NCBI GenBank assembly: GCA_934718085.1 | Contig: CAKUZL010000007.1 | Coordinates: forward strand, 31,149 to 95,148 | Length of the DNA: 64,000 nucleotides | Direction: 5' to 3' | DNA from: an uncultured Candidatus Melainabacteria bacterium | GTDB taxonomy: Bacteria; Cyanobacteriota; Vampirovibrionia; Gastranaerophilales; Gastranaerophilaceae | Part shown: positions 16,702-25,552 of the stretch, piece after piece | Numbering within the stretch: position 1 is the stretch's first letter | Layout of the letters: each line of letters opens with the position of its first letter | Notes under the pieces: generated by a model | Told to the model about the DNA's origin: nothing | Databases searched by the model: none | What the model saw: the letters and a program-made list of their open reading frames with translations, nothing else | Position numbers and translations under genes: made by a program

Positions 16702-18393
16702 GTGAAAAATATTTACGTTATCGCTCCCGTCAAAAAACCGGAAGATATCGAATTGTTTTCAAAGAGCACGAATTGCAGGAATTTTTACGTGTACCACGGA
16801 AAGTTCGTCAACGGCAATTTCGCTTATGTTGAAGACTTTATCAAAAAAGCTCGGGCGACGGGCGTGAAAATTTACGTGAATTTCAAGCACAACATCACGG
16901 AGCGCGATACGACGAACGTTGAAAAGTTCTTGAAATACCTTGCAAAAACGGACATCGACGGAATTTTCGTAAACAGTTACGCGGTTTTGGAGATGTTAAA
17001 ATCAACCGACGTGAAATTTGAGGTCATAATCGACTCGTACTTTGACATTCACAACCTTTCGGGGCTGAATTTCATCCGAACGTTCAAGCGACCGCAGAAA
17101 ATTATCGTGACGGAGGAGGTTTACGTCAAAAACCTTGAAATCATTAAGAGTCACACCGATATGTCGATGGGGGTCGATTCGGACAATTTGCCCTGGTGCG
17201 CGGGCGACGTGATAAATTCGGGGGCGGCGGATTTTGTTGTAATAAAAGGGAAATTCGGGAATTCGGCGGAGATAGAGCAGGGGATAAAACTTGTCGAACA
17301 AATTCTGGAAAAGCCCGACTCGTGCGAGAAAAAGCACCTTCCGTTCAAACACAACCGCAACTGTTATTATCAGACGAACCATTTTTCGGGCGAAATTATC
17401 AATTCGAGGGGGGAAAATTTCGCGTTTTCCAAGTACATTAAGCCTTTCGACCGAAAGATAAAGCGCACGAGGTTCAAATCGAAGGAGGACTACGCCGGCA
17501 TCGCAATTCCGAAAATCAACCTGCGACTGAGTTCTCTGGCACAATTGAAGGAGCTCGAAAAATTCATCAAGAAGCACAAAATGAACCCGGTTTATTCGAT
17601 AGAATACGGCGAAATCATCAATACCGCGGACCTTGCGGTGAACAGTTTTTCGCTTGTAATCGTCAAGGTAAAATCGTTTTGTGAGAATTACGGAATAAAA
17701 TTTCAGTACGGCACGCCGAGAATACTTATAGAAAGGGATTTTTGGCGGGTTTACAACGACGCTAAAAGTTTTTGTCTGAAATCCGAGCCCGATTCCGTGG
17801 TGATAAACAACATCGGATATTTCGGCGCGTTCGTGAAAGACCCCGAACTCAACGGAATTGCGGCGGAAACGGGCACGGGGATAAACCTTATGAACAGTAT
17901 GTCGATAAGATGTCTGAACGACATTTTTCCGCTGAAAACGGTTGATTTCACGTCGTTTCGAGACCTCAACAACATCAGTCTGTGCATAAAACGTCTGAAA
18001 GACATCGTTCCGAACAGAAAGCTGACCGTGAGCGGAAACGTGCGGGTTCCGTCGTTGGGGCTTTGTCCGCTGAACGGCGACCCCGCGATACTTTCGAGGT
18101 TGTCGTGCAAAGCACCGTGCCAAAAGGGAAGTTTCGCGATAGAAGACCCGAATTTGCACGAAATTTACCCGTTCATAACCGACGGATTTTGCAGAATGCA
18201 CATGTTCAAAGAGGCGCTGCTCGACTTGACTCCGTACGTCAGAAACCTCGAAAAAAACGGGATTAACGAGTTCGTCATCGACCTGAGCTCGCTCAGCGAA
18301 AAATATGTCCCGATTTTGCTCACGAACTTCCTCAACTCGCTCTGCAACACCGCCCCGACGCAGCTGCCCGTCCTCACCGAACATTTGATGTAA
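16702..18393 (+). CDS. Peptidase U32-like two-barrel protein
   Basis: A 563-residue soluble protein beginning with GTG, nine bases after AAAGGA. Both halves look like U32-type TIM barrels: residues 1-200 (KARATGVKIYVNFKHNI, ..DGIFVNSYAVLEML) and 270-550. The second half keeps U32 traits: a strand-helix run around CLNDIFPLKTVDFTSFRDLN and a cysteine cluster (LGLCPLN, SCKAPCQKG, GFCRMHMF near 455-500) that in RlhA/TrhP-type enzymes binds iron-sulfur and serves RNA hydroxylation. Real family members act on tRNA or rRNA rather than as proteases. Divergence is high, so the reaction is uncertain. Confidence 0.6.
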   Translation: MKNIYVIAPVKKPEDIELFSKSTNCRNFYVYHGKFVNGNFAYVEDFIKKARATGVKIYVNFKHNITERDTTNVEKFLKYLAKTDIDGIFVNSYAVLEMLKSTDVKFEVIIDSYFDIHNLSGLNFIRTFKRPQKIIVTEEVYVKNLEIIKSHTDMSMGVDSDNLPWCAGDVINSGAADFVVIKGKFGNSAEIEQGIKLVEQILEKPDSCEKKHLPFKHNRNCYYQTNHFSGEIINSRGENFAFSKYIKPFDRKIKRTRFKSKEDYAGIAIPKINLRLSSLAQLKELEKFIKKHKMNPVYSIEYGEIINTADLAVNSFSLVIVKVKSFCENYGIKFQYGTPRILIERDFWRVYNDAKSFCLKSEPDSVVINNIGYFGAFVKDPELNGIAAETGTGINLMNSMSIRCLNDIFPLKTVDFTSFRDLNNISLCIKRLKDIVPNRKLTVSGNVRVPSLGLCPLNGDPAILSRLSCKAPCQKGSFAIEDPNLHEIYPFITDGFCRMHMFKEALLDLTPYVRNLEKNGINEFVIDLSSLSEKYVPILLTNFLNSLCNTAPTQLPVLTEHLM

Positions 18394-18440
18394 AATTTTT
18401 TCGAAAGTTGTGGTAAAATAAAACCGAAAAGGTGAAAAAG

Positions 18441-19427
18441 ATGATAAATACCGTAAATAAAACAGATAACCTCCACGAACTCGCGATGTCGGTACTCGAC
18501 ATCGAGGCCGGCGCGATTTTGGCACTCAAGCCCCGCATCGGCGAAAACCTTCAAAAAGCCGTGGATTTGATTATTTCAAGGCGCGGTCGCGTGATTGTCA
18601 CGGGCATGGGAAAATCGGGGCACATCGCACGAAAAATTGCCGCAACGCTTTCATCCACGGGCACTCCGGCGTATTTTCTGCACCCCGCGGAAAGCACTCA
18701 CGGCGACTCCGGGGTCATAACCCGCGAAGATACGGTGATTGCGATTTCCAACAGCGGCGAAACCTCCGAGTTGCTTGCTCTTTTGCCGTTGATAAAACGC
18801 TTTGAGGTTCCCCTGATTGCGTTTACGGGAAAAATGTCCTCGACCCTCGCGACTATGGCGGACATAATTTTCGACGTCTCGGTCGAAAAAGAAGCCTGCC
18901 CGCTCGGAAAAGCCCCGACCGCAAGCACGACGGCAACCCTCGCAACGGGCGACATGCTTGCCGTTTGCCTGCTCAAACGCCGCGGTTTTTCGGAAGAAGA
19001 TTTCCTGATGTTCCACCCCTCCGGCACGCTCGGAAAAGGAATTTTATATAAAACCGAAGACCTTATGATAAAAGGCGAAGAGCTTCCCGTGGCAAGCGAA
19101 AACGACAAATTCACCGACGTCGTCAAACTTATTTCCGACAAAAAACTCGGATGCGCTTTGATTGAGGACGCAAACGGCGTACTTACGGGCATTTTGACCG
19201 ACGGCGACATCAGAAGAATTTTACTTAAATATAACGACGTAAAAAATTTGAATATAAAAGAAGTTATGACGAAAAACCCGAAAACCATTGCGGGAAGCCT
19301 TCTTGCGGTGAAGGCGCTCGCGAAAATGGAAAAGTATTCGGTGACGGCGATACCCGTTTGTGACGCGCAAAACCGCCCCGTCGGGCTGATTCACATACAT
19401 AATCTTTTGAAAGCGGGGGTGGCGTAA
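18441..19427 (+). CDS. kdsD: Arabinose-5-phosphate isomerase
   Basis: A 328-residue KpsF/GutQ/KdsD enzyme converting ribulose-5-phosphate to arabinose-5-phosphate, the first step of KDO synthesis for LPS. The SIS domain (about 35-165) has GMGKSGHIARK and STHGDSG with the catalytic His; two CBS domains fill 200-328. I chose ATG 18441 over an in-frame GTG at 18432 because AAGGTG then sits at a fitting distance. Its stop overlaps the start of kdsC (TAATG), so the two enzymes are coupled. Length is normal. Confidence 0.93.
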   Translation: MINTVNKTDNLHELAMSVLDIEAGAILALKPRIGENLQKAVDLIISRRGRVIVTGMGKSGHIARKIAATLSSTGTPAYFLHPAESTHGDSGVITREDTVIAISNSGETSELLALLPLIKRFEVPLIAFTGKMSSTLATMADIIFDVSVEKEACPLGKAPTASTTATLATGDMLAVCLLKRRGFSEEDFLMFHPSGTLGKGILYKTEDLMIKGEELPVASENDKFTDVVKLISDKKLGCALIEDANGVLTGILTDGDIRRILLKYNDVKNLNIKEVMTKNPKTIAGSLLAVKALAKMEKYSVTAIPVCDAQNRPVGLIHIHNLLKAGVA

Positions 19428-19960
19428 TGAACGGATTTGCGGAATACAAATTTGCCGCAAAGGCAAAGATAGCAGTGTTTGACGTCGACGGAGTAATGAC
19501 CGACGGCTCGATAACCTACGATTCGGACGGAAAAGAGTACAAAACGTTTAACGCAAAGGACGGACAGGGGCTCGTAATGCTGAACAGAGCGGGTATCAAA
19601 ACCGCGGTCATTACCGCAAGAACCTCCCCGATTGTGGCAAAACGCTTTGAAGAACTGGGTTTCACCCGAATTTATCAGGGTCAGAAAAATAAGGAAATCG
19701 CGCTCGACGAAATGATTTACGAATTTGACCTCAAATACGACCAAATCGCTTATATGGGCGACGATTTGCCCGATATTTGCATTCTTCGGAAAGTCGGAAT
19801 TTCGGCGTGCCCCTCGGACGCGGTCGACGAAGTCAAACGGGTTTGCAGATTCGTATCGTCGAAAGAAGGCGGAAAAGGCGCAGTACGCGAGCTTTGCGAC
19901 GTTATTCTGAAAAACAAAATTATGCTCTCGAAAGGTTCTTCGGATGAAAATCTCAAATAA
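19427..19960 (+). CDS. kdsC: KDO-8-phosphate phosphatase
   Basis: A 177-residue HAD-family phosphatase, class C0 without a cap, releasing KDO from KDO-8-phosphate. Motif I is FDVDGVMTDG with Asp19 and Asp21; motif II is the Thr in VITARTS; motif IV is GDDLPD. It follows kdsD by one-base overlap, as in many Gram-negative LPS operons, and overlaps the next gene by 17 bases. This supports a KDO-containing outer membrane in the organism. kdsA and kdsB are not in the window. Confidence 0.93.
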   Translation: MNGFAEYKFAAKAKIAVFDVDGVMTDGSITYDSDGKEYKTFNAKDGQGLVMLNRAGIKTAVITARTSPIVAKRFEELGFTRIYQGQKNKEIALDEMIYEFDLKYDQIAYMGDDLPDICILRKVGISACPSDAVDEVKRVCRFVSSKEGGKGAVRELCDVILKNKIMLSKGSSDENLK

Positions 19961-21485
19961 ATTTTTAACGGCTTTAATGCCCGCTGTTAAAGCGTTTTCG
20001 GCTTTTCGCGCGATGTTTTCGACACCCTCTGCGGTTGTTTCGGTGACCGCGGCGGAGTTTGTAAAATTTTGTAAAGAGGCGAGTCTTTGCGACTCCGTAA
20101 GGGTTTCGGCTTTTCGCGCGGCGGCTTGCGGCGCGGCGAGCGGTTTTTGCGGCGATTCTGCGGCGGTTGCGGCACCCGACACGACTTCGGCGGAAGTTTC
20201 GGATTCCCGCACGACGTTTGAAGCACCCGCGGCAATGTTTTCGGAGCCGGCAACGGCATTTCGACCTTCGACAACCGAATTTTTCGACAAAACAATCGAA
20301 CAACCCCGTCAAACGGTGTTTGTAAATTTTTGTAAAGCGGTGCTTTGCGTTGCGGCGATTGCGTTTTGCACCTCGCCCGTTTTTGCGGCGGAAACATACA
20401 ATATCGTCACGCTTTCGGACTCAAAAACCGAAAAACCCGTCTACGAAACGGTTATCGGACAAAATGCCTCCGCGGAAATTTCTTCGGCTTGGCGAAACGA
20501 CCTTCGGACGCCGTTTAATGCCAAAATTACCGTAAAATCGGGCGGTGCGGAGTTTTTGTACCTCTCGCCGTCGGTGTTCGTCGAAAACATTACGAAAAAA
20601 CAAATTTCGAACAATAAACCCGATGTCGTTGCGGGAGTAGAAGAAAAGACGTTTGAAACTCCCGAAGAATACGTCGCGGAATTTTTACCGAAAAATGCCG
20701 TAAATCTTGTGAAGACAAAGGAAAGAACGTTCTCGGAAGACACGAAAAATCACCTTATGGAACTGATGTACGACAAATACGAGGAATTGGCGTTCAAAGC
20801 CGACTCGTCGTCGATAAAAACGACCGTCGAAGATTTTGACGTAATGCCTTATTTTGCGACGTTTTCGTACGAAATACGCGGCGAAAAATATAAATCGGCG
20901 TTTATCACCATGATTTCGTTCTTTGAACTGAATTTCGAGTACAAATCGGGCACAAGATACACGGAAAACGTTCGAAAAATTTTGTGGAAAAACCACGGAA
21001 TGTACGTTATGACGGCAAAAGAAGCCGATTTTGCGAAAAACATCGACGATTTTTCGATTTTCGTCGCAAACACCAAAATGATTGCCCGCGCGCAGGATGC
21101 GCTCTACAAAACGGTTTTGCAAAACAGACTTAACAAATATTCATCAAACGAAACAAAAATTTACAAATCTCCGTCGGAATTGTTCGCGGAATACTATGAT
21201 GTCTATGCTTTCGACGTTTCGGAGTATGCGCCCGCGATTTCGCTAGACGACATAACCTTGGCAATAAAAAAAGCCGTATCGATGAAAGACTTTGAATACC
21301 GCAAGTTTTGGCGACTATACCCCGTGAGGGTCAGCGTCCCCGAAAAATATTCGTTCGTTTATTATTTGCCTAAGTCCAAAACGCTTGTTTTCAGTGACAA
21401 AGAGGAGGAAAAACTCGGGAAAAAACTGAAAAAATTCGAGCCGATAAATCCGAACGGAAAGAAGGACAAAAAGAACAAAGATTAA
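19944..21485 (+). CDS. Secreted protein of unknown function with duplicated N-terminal segment
   Basis: A 513-residue reading frame starting 8 bases after GAAAGG within the end of kdsC. Residues 1-124 are Ala/Ser/Phe/Cys-rich and carry imperfect repeats: FSAFRAM then SAFRAAA, and FVKFCKEASLC then FVNFCKAVLC. The second FVNFCK run begins a good signal peptide (about 126-150, ending SPVFA|AET), which lets GTG 20316 be the true start of the exported form. The mature part (about 365 residues) is mixed alpha/beta with no known motif and a Lys/Asp-rich end. In other Gram-negatives lptC follows kdsC, but I see no LptC similarity. Confidence 0.6.
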   Translation: MKISNKFLTALMPAVKAFSAFRAMFSTPSAVVSVTAAEFVKFCKEASLCDSVRVSAFRAAACGAASGFCGDSAAVAAPDTTSAEVSDSRTTFEAPAAMFSEPATAFRPSTTEFFDKTIEQPRQTVFVNFCKAVLCVAAIAFCTSPVFAAETYNIVTLSDSKTEKPVYETVIGQNASAEISSAWRNDLRTPFNAKITVKSGGAEFLYLSPSVFVENITKKQISNNKPDVVAGVEEKTFETPEEYVAEFLPKNAVNLVKTKERTFSEDTKNHLMELMYDKYEELAFKADSSSIKTTVEDFDVMPYFATFSYEIRGEKYKSAFITMISFFELNFEYKSGTRYTENVRKILWKNHGMYVMTAKEADFAKNIDDFSIFVANTKMIARAQDALYKTVLQNRLNKYSSNETKIYKSPSELFAEYYDVYAFDVSEYAPAISLDDITLAIKKAVSMKDFEYRKFWRLYPVRVSVPEKYSFVYYLPKSKTLVFSDKEEEKLGKKLKKFEPINPNGKKDKKNKD

Positions 21486-21573
21486 GTTTTGTAAAAAATT
21501 TAAATCCCCGGTGTTTAAAAATTTTTGTTATGCGGTTTAATATACAGGCACGACAGAAGAGAGAAAATGATAA

Positions 21574-23187
21574 ATGGGATATGAAAAAGTCGGAAGAGTG
21601 AAAATTTCGGGCATTTCGGCGACAGCTCGCGGAGGCGCTCCGAAATTTTTCGTTAAGCATGTCAAAAAGTACCCGACGACGGGGTTTGCGCCGGTTTCAA
21701 AAGAACTTTCGGCGCGGCGGGTTACGTCTCCGACGGTGCAAAAAGCGTTGAAAGCCGCGGGATTGTTGTTTGCGGGGATTATTTCGGTCGGGAAGTCAAT
21801 ATTTTCGGGCAAACCGGATGTTTCTAATACCCGTTCCGTCGTGACAAACGGACGGGATGTTTTCGAAAAAACTGCGAAAAACCGCTCCGTCGGGGCATTT
21901 CAGTCATCAAACAATAAAAGCGAAGCCGAAAACCCCGCGGGAAATTTGCCGTCCGTCGAGGCACAAAAGGCGGAAAATTTTGCGGTTAAGGGGGACGGCA
22001 CATTCACCACGGCTCAAAAGGCGAAAAACTCCGAAAACAGCGCAGCTTCGCCTTCAAATAACGGGAAAAGCCTTTCAAACCAAGACGTTTCGACCGTAAA
22101 TGCCGCAAATACTTCGAAAATCGCAGAGAACGACGCTTTTGCGATTGAGGACGCTTTGTGCTTCATCGACGCCAACGAAATTTGGGCCGAAGCGAATTTG
22201 GGCAAAATTTGGTCGGAAGTGAATTCGAAGGCGAAATACACGAAGTTTCCGTACAGTTTGCCCGTAATTTCGGCACTTGCGGACTACAAAAACGGCGAAG
22301 ATTTCGAGATGAACATCAGTTTGCGGACGGGGAAAGCGAACGCCGCGACTATGAAACGAATAAAGGACGTAGACTCTTTGTTTAAGCGGGTTTCACCGTT
22401 GGAAGAGGATAAAATTTTTTATCGCGGGGTCAGCTTGCGACAAACGCCGAAAACCTCCGAATATGCGCGTAAAATTGCGGAATTAAAGCCCGGCGACGTT
22501 TTGGAAGATGCGGGATATTTGTCCGCGACGGAGAAAAAGCATATAGCGAAAGGGTTTTCGGAGGGAGTGCTTTTCGAAATCCGCGTTCCGAAAGGGATTC
22601 GGACGATACCCGTCGATACGTTCAAAAAATATAAGCTTTTTGAGCAGAAAACCTTTGATATCAAGGATGAGGCGGAATTTTTACTTGCGCGCGGGTCGAA
22701 ACTGAGGGTCTCCGAAATCGCGAAAGACGGCAGAAATAAGCTTATTCGGGCGGACTATCTCGGTTCGGAGCCGAAACCCGTTGCCGTCGACGAAAACTCG
22801 GAGTCTTTGGATACGAGACTTTCGCGGGTATACGCCTTTCCTGACGGCTATTCGGGCTGTTTTAACGACGAGCCTTACGATTTGTTTACGATGATGAGAG
22901 AATGCATGGACACGCGGCGGGAAGCCGATATCGAAAGGCTGAAGGGCATTTTGCTCGACCGCGGTTATGCTTTGTCGATGGTGGGCTCGAGAGCCGATAT
23001 AATCGAGTATTACGACCAAACGAAGCAATTTGACAAAATTTTGCCGACGTTGACGGAATTTTCGGCAAGCATGAAGACCGAAACGAGCAGGAAAAGTCTT
23101 GAAGGGAATTTGAACATCAATAAATATTCGGCGAAAACTCTGGAATTGTTGAAGACGAACGGATATGAAAGGCGAAATCGGTGGTAA
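21574..23187 (+). CDS. ADP-ribosyltransferase toxin-like protein (R-S-E type)
   Basis: A 537-residue protein whose central domain (about 200-385) fits the ADPrib_exo_Tox family: NAD-binding Arg284 in FYRG, Ser317 in YLSAT (S-T-S site) and the ExE motif E366-A-E368 in DEAEFLLARGSKLRV. Enzymes with this set transfer ADP-ribose to Arg or other residues of a protein target. Residues 1-190 are low-complexity (Ser/Asn/Lys/Ala), probably disordered, with one hydrophobic stretch near 60-72; 440-537 are helical. No signal peptide. The stop overlaps the next gene, a GNAT protein, so the two are coupled. Effector, toxin-antitoxin toxin or self-modifying enzyme cannot be told apart from sequence. Confidence 0.75.
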   Translation: MGYEKVGRVKISGISATARGGAPKFFVKHVKKYPTTGFAPVSKELSARRVTSPTVQKALKAAGLLFAGIISVGKSIFSGKPDVSNTRSVVTNGRDVFEKTAKNRSVGAFQSSNNKSEAENPAGNLPSVEAQKAENFAVKGDGTFTTAQKAKNSENSAASPSNNGKSLSNQDVSTVNAANTSKIAENDAFAIEDALCFIDANEIWAEANLGKIWSEVNSKAKYTKFPYSLPVISALADYKNGEDFEMNISLRTGKANAATMKRIKDVDSLFKRVSPLEEDKIFYRGVSLRQTPKTSEYARKIAELKPGDVLEDAGYLSATEKKHIAKGFSEGVLFEIRVPKGIRTIPVDTFKKYKLFEQKTFDIKDEAEFLLARGSKLRVSEIAKDGRNKLIRADYLGSEPKPVAVDENSESLDTRLSRVYAFPDGYSGCFNDEPYDLFTMMRECMDTRREADIERLKGILLDRGYALSMVGSRADIIEYYDQTKQFDKILPTLTEFSASMKTETSRKSLEGNLNINKYSAKTLELLKTNGYERRNRW

Positions 23188-23939
23188 ATTCGGTAAATTT
23201 CGGAAAAAAGGACAAATTTTTCGAACTCGGCGGAATACGCCCGTTTCGCGGCGTAAAAACCTTTGCGGCACAAACCGCGACGTCCGCAAAAGCTTCGGCG
23301 GACACGGATAAAGGCGGAAAACGTCCGTCATTCGGGTCGTTGAACCGTCCCGTGGAAAGTTTTTCGATATTCACGAGAAAGGGCGAATTGCGCGTAACCG
23401 AGCTGAACAAGCGGAATATGACGTTCGACAAGCTTTTCAAGACGGCGGTGTTGTTCAACCGAAATTTTAACGACGCGTTGGGCGAAAGGGAGCTAAATCC
23501 GACCAAAGGAGCGACAAGGGTTGCAAATTTATATAAACGGTTTTTCAAAAACGACGACGGCAACACGACTTTGCTCGTCGCGAGGAACAAAAAGGGCGGA
23601 ATTAAAGCGGCAGTGCTGAGTTACAGGAGCGCGGACGGCGAAAGTCTTTACGTGGACTCGATAGCGACGGACAGGGATTATCGCGGATGCGGAATCGGCA
23701 AAATCCTTTTGGACAAAGTGATTGAGACGGGAGAGGGAATTTTCGGGAAGGTCATGCTTTTCGCGTACAAAAGCGCGTACGGATTTTATTTGAAGGACGG
23801 ATTTTCGCTGACTCCGCGCGCGGGCGAAAAATCGGTGAAACTTCAACTCGAACGGGAAGGTCGAATGTACGGAATTGCCGACTACGAGCGGGTTGCAGAG
23901 CAAACCATGCGATTTTTGGAAAAAGGGTACAAAAAATAA
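23181..23939 (+). CDS. GNAT-family N-acetyltransferase, partner of the ART gene
   Basis: A 252-residue protein starting with GTG, overlapping the ART stop by 7 bases and preceded by GAAAGG within the ART gene. Residues 1-65 are low-complexity (Lys/Ala/Ser/Thr), in style like the ART N-terminus; residues 70-220 are a GNAT fold with motif A DRDYRGCGIGKILLDKVI (about 165-181), which binds acetyl-CoA, and motif B FYLKDGFSL. The acceptor is unknown. Tight coupling with an ADP-ribosyltransferase suggests a joint function such as modification or neutralisation of the toxin or its target, but this is inference. Confidence 0.75.
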   Translation: MVNSVNFGKKDKFFELGGIRPFRGVKTFAAQTATSAKASADTDKGGKRPSFGSLNRPVESFSIFTRKGELRVTELNKRNMTFDKLFKTAVLFNRNFNDALGERELNPTKGATRVANLYKRFFKNDDGNTTLLVARNKKGGIKAAVLSYRSADGESLYVDSIATDRDYRGCGIGKILLDKVIETGEGIFGKVMLFAYKSAYGFYLKDGFSLTPRAGEKSVKLQLEREGRMYGIADYERVAEQTMRFLEKGYKK

Positions 23940-23948
23940 ATTTTCGTG

Positions 23949-23954
23949 TATAAT
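23949..23954 (+). promoter_or_regulatory. -10 box of the WecG-like gene
   Basis: TATAAT six bases before ATG 23961, in the 21-base gap after the GNAT gene. The same N6 spacing is seen at uvrB and the TPR gene at 7739. No clear -35 box. Confidence 0.5.
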
Positions 23955-23960
23955 TTTTAT

Positions 23961-24689
23961 ATGAGAAATACGAAAAAGATTTTAGGATTTGACGTGGATT
24001 TGACAACGTTCGAGGGCGGAATCGAGCGCGTCGTCGAGCTTTCGAAGGAACAAAACGTTCAAATCGTGACGATAAACCCCGAAATGATTGCCGCGGGCGA
24101 AAAAGACGCCGAATTCGGACAAATTTTGCGAACGGCGGACGTCGTCGTTCCCGACGGGTTCGGAATCGTTCTGGCGCTTGCGATTAACGGAATTAAACAA
24201 AAAAGAATTCCCGGAATAGAATTTTCGTTTCGATTGCTCGAATATTGCGCCGAAAACGGCATAAAAACGGCATTTATCGGCGCGGAAGAAGAGGTTTTGC
24301 AAAAAGCCTGCGCGAACCTGAAATCGAAAATTCCGAACCTCGAAATCGCGTACATGCACAACGGATTTTTCGGCGCGGACGAAGAACCAAAAATTGCCGA
24401 AGACGCGGCAAATTCGGGAGCGAAGCTGGTTTTGGTCGCAACGGGCGTTCCGAAGCAGGAAAAATTTATCACAAAATATAAAGAAATGTTTAATAACACG
24501 GTATTTGCGGGAGTCGGCGGGAGTTTCGACGTTTGGTCGGGCAAAGTCAGACGCGCGCCCGCAATCTTCGCAAAGACGGGGTTTGAGTGGCTTTGGCGGT
24601 TGCTTTGCGCGCCGTCGAGATTTAAAAGAATTTTTCCGACTTTGCCGATATTTTTAATCCGGGTTATAATGGAAAAGTTCGATGTATAA
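23961..24689 (+). CDS. WecG/TagA/CpsF-family glycosyltransferase
   Basis: A 242-residue family-26 glycosyltransferase, which adds N-acetylmannosamine-type sugars to a lipid-linked acceptor in teichoic acid, enterobacterial common antigen or exopolysaccharide synthesis. Family marks: IVTINPEMIA near 40, DG.GI.LA (VVPDGFGIVLAL) near 65, GA.....A...L and VATGVPKQEKFI near 155, GVGGSFDVWSGKVRRAP near 185. Length is normal. I chose ATG 23961 rather than the in-frame GTG at 23946, since the latter lies inside the -10 box. No ribosome binding site precedes it. The acceptor cannot be told. Confidence 0.88.
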   Translation: MRNTKKILGFDVDLTTFEGGIERVVELSKEQNVQIVTINPEMIAAGEKDAEFGQILRTADVVVPDGFGIVLALAINGIKQKRIPGIEFSFRLLEYCAENGIKTAFIGAEEEVLQKACANLKSKIPNLEIAYMHNGFFGADEEPKIAEDAANSGAKLVLVATGVPKQEKFITKYKEMFNNTVFAGVGGSFDVWSGKVRRAPAIFAKTGFEWLWRLLCAPSRFKRIFPTLPIFLIRVIMEKFDV

Positions 24690-24704
24690 GAAAAGTGGTG
24701 TTTT

Positions 24705-25550
24705 ATGACAGAAAAATTGACAAACGAGGAAATCAAAGACCTGCAGGGCGTTTGCAGAAAAATCAGAAGAAACATCGTAGAGATGATTTACAACGCAAAA
24801 TCGGGGCACCCGGGCGGAAGTCTTTCGTCCGCGGAGATTTTGACGGTGCTGTATTCAAAGATTATGAGGCACTTTCCCGATTGGGACAAAAATCCCGAGT
24901 TCAAAAACCGCGACAGATTTATTTTGTCGAAAGGGCATGCCTCGGCGCTGATATACGCGATATTGGCGCATTTCGGGTACTTCCCCGCGGAAGAACTCAA
25001 AGGCTACCGCAAATTCGGCTCGAAACTGCAGGGTCACCCTTCATCGAAGCTCGTGAAAGGAATTGAAATTTCGACGGGCTCGCTCGGTCAGGGGCTTTCG
25101 GTCGCCTGCGGAACGGCACTCGGATTAAGGCTCGACGGCAACGACGCGCGGGTTTACGTGCTTATGGGCGACGGAGAACTCCAGGAAGGCAGCGTCTGGG
25201 AAGCCGCAATGAACGCCGCTCATTACAAGCTTAACAACATCATAGCGGTCGTCGACAGAAACAAACTTCAAATCGACGGATGCACCGAAACAGTTATGTC
25301 TTTGGGCGATGTGGCACAAAAATTCAAGGCTTTCGGCTGGAACACCGAAGAAGTCGACGGTCACGACGTCGAAAAATTGTTCGAAGCGTTCAAAGCGGCA
25401 CAAAAATCGGACAAACCGACCGTCATCGTTGCAGACACGATTAAAGGCAAAGGCGTGTCGTTCATGGAAAATCAAGCGGGCTGGCACGGCAAGGTTCCGT
25501 CCGAAGAGCAGTATTTGCAGGCTATGCAAGAGTTGAGCGAAGGAGTGTAA
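24705..25550 (+). CDS. Transketolase, N-terminal subunit
   Basis: A 281-residue thiamine diphosphate-binding half of a split transketolase that moves two-carbon units between sugar phosphates in the non-oxidative pentose phosphate pathway. SGHPGGSLS (about 27-35), KGHAS near 71 and the ThDP motif GDGELQEGS ... NN are visible. The partner half follows two bases after the stop. TATAAT at 24665-24670 could serve as promoter. With kdsD upstream, ribulose-5-phosphate supply and KDO synthesis sit in the same neighbourhood. Confidence 0.93.
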   Translation: MTEKLTNEEIKDLQGVCRKIRRNIVEMIYNAKSGHPGGSLSSAEILTVLYSKIMRHFPDWDKNPEFKNRDRFILSKGHASALIYAILAHFGYFPAEELKGYRKFGSKLQGHPSSKLVKGIEISTGSLGQGLSVACGTALGLRLDGNDARVYVLMGDGELQEGSVWEAAMNAAHYKLNNIIAVVDRNKLQIDGCTETVMSLGDVAQKFKAFGWNTEEVDGHDVEKLFEAFKAAQKSDKPTVIVADTIKGKGVSFMENQAGWHGKVPSEEQYLQAMQELSEGV

Positions 25551-25552
25551 AA

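Noticed and set aside
17002..18525. Long open frame antisense to the U32-like gene
   Set aside because: It is Arg/His/Val-rich, has no ribosome binding site and mirrors the codon bias of the sense gene; the sense frame has promoter, start signal and family motifs.
19391..20290. Open frame antisense to kdsC and the secreted protein
   Set aside because: Composition is low-complexity and no start signal is present; kdsC motifs on the other strand are complete.
19944..21485. LptC identity for the gene after kdsC
   Set aside because: Position fits, but length (513 residues) and sequence show no LptC features.
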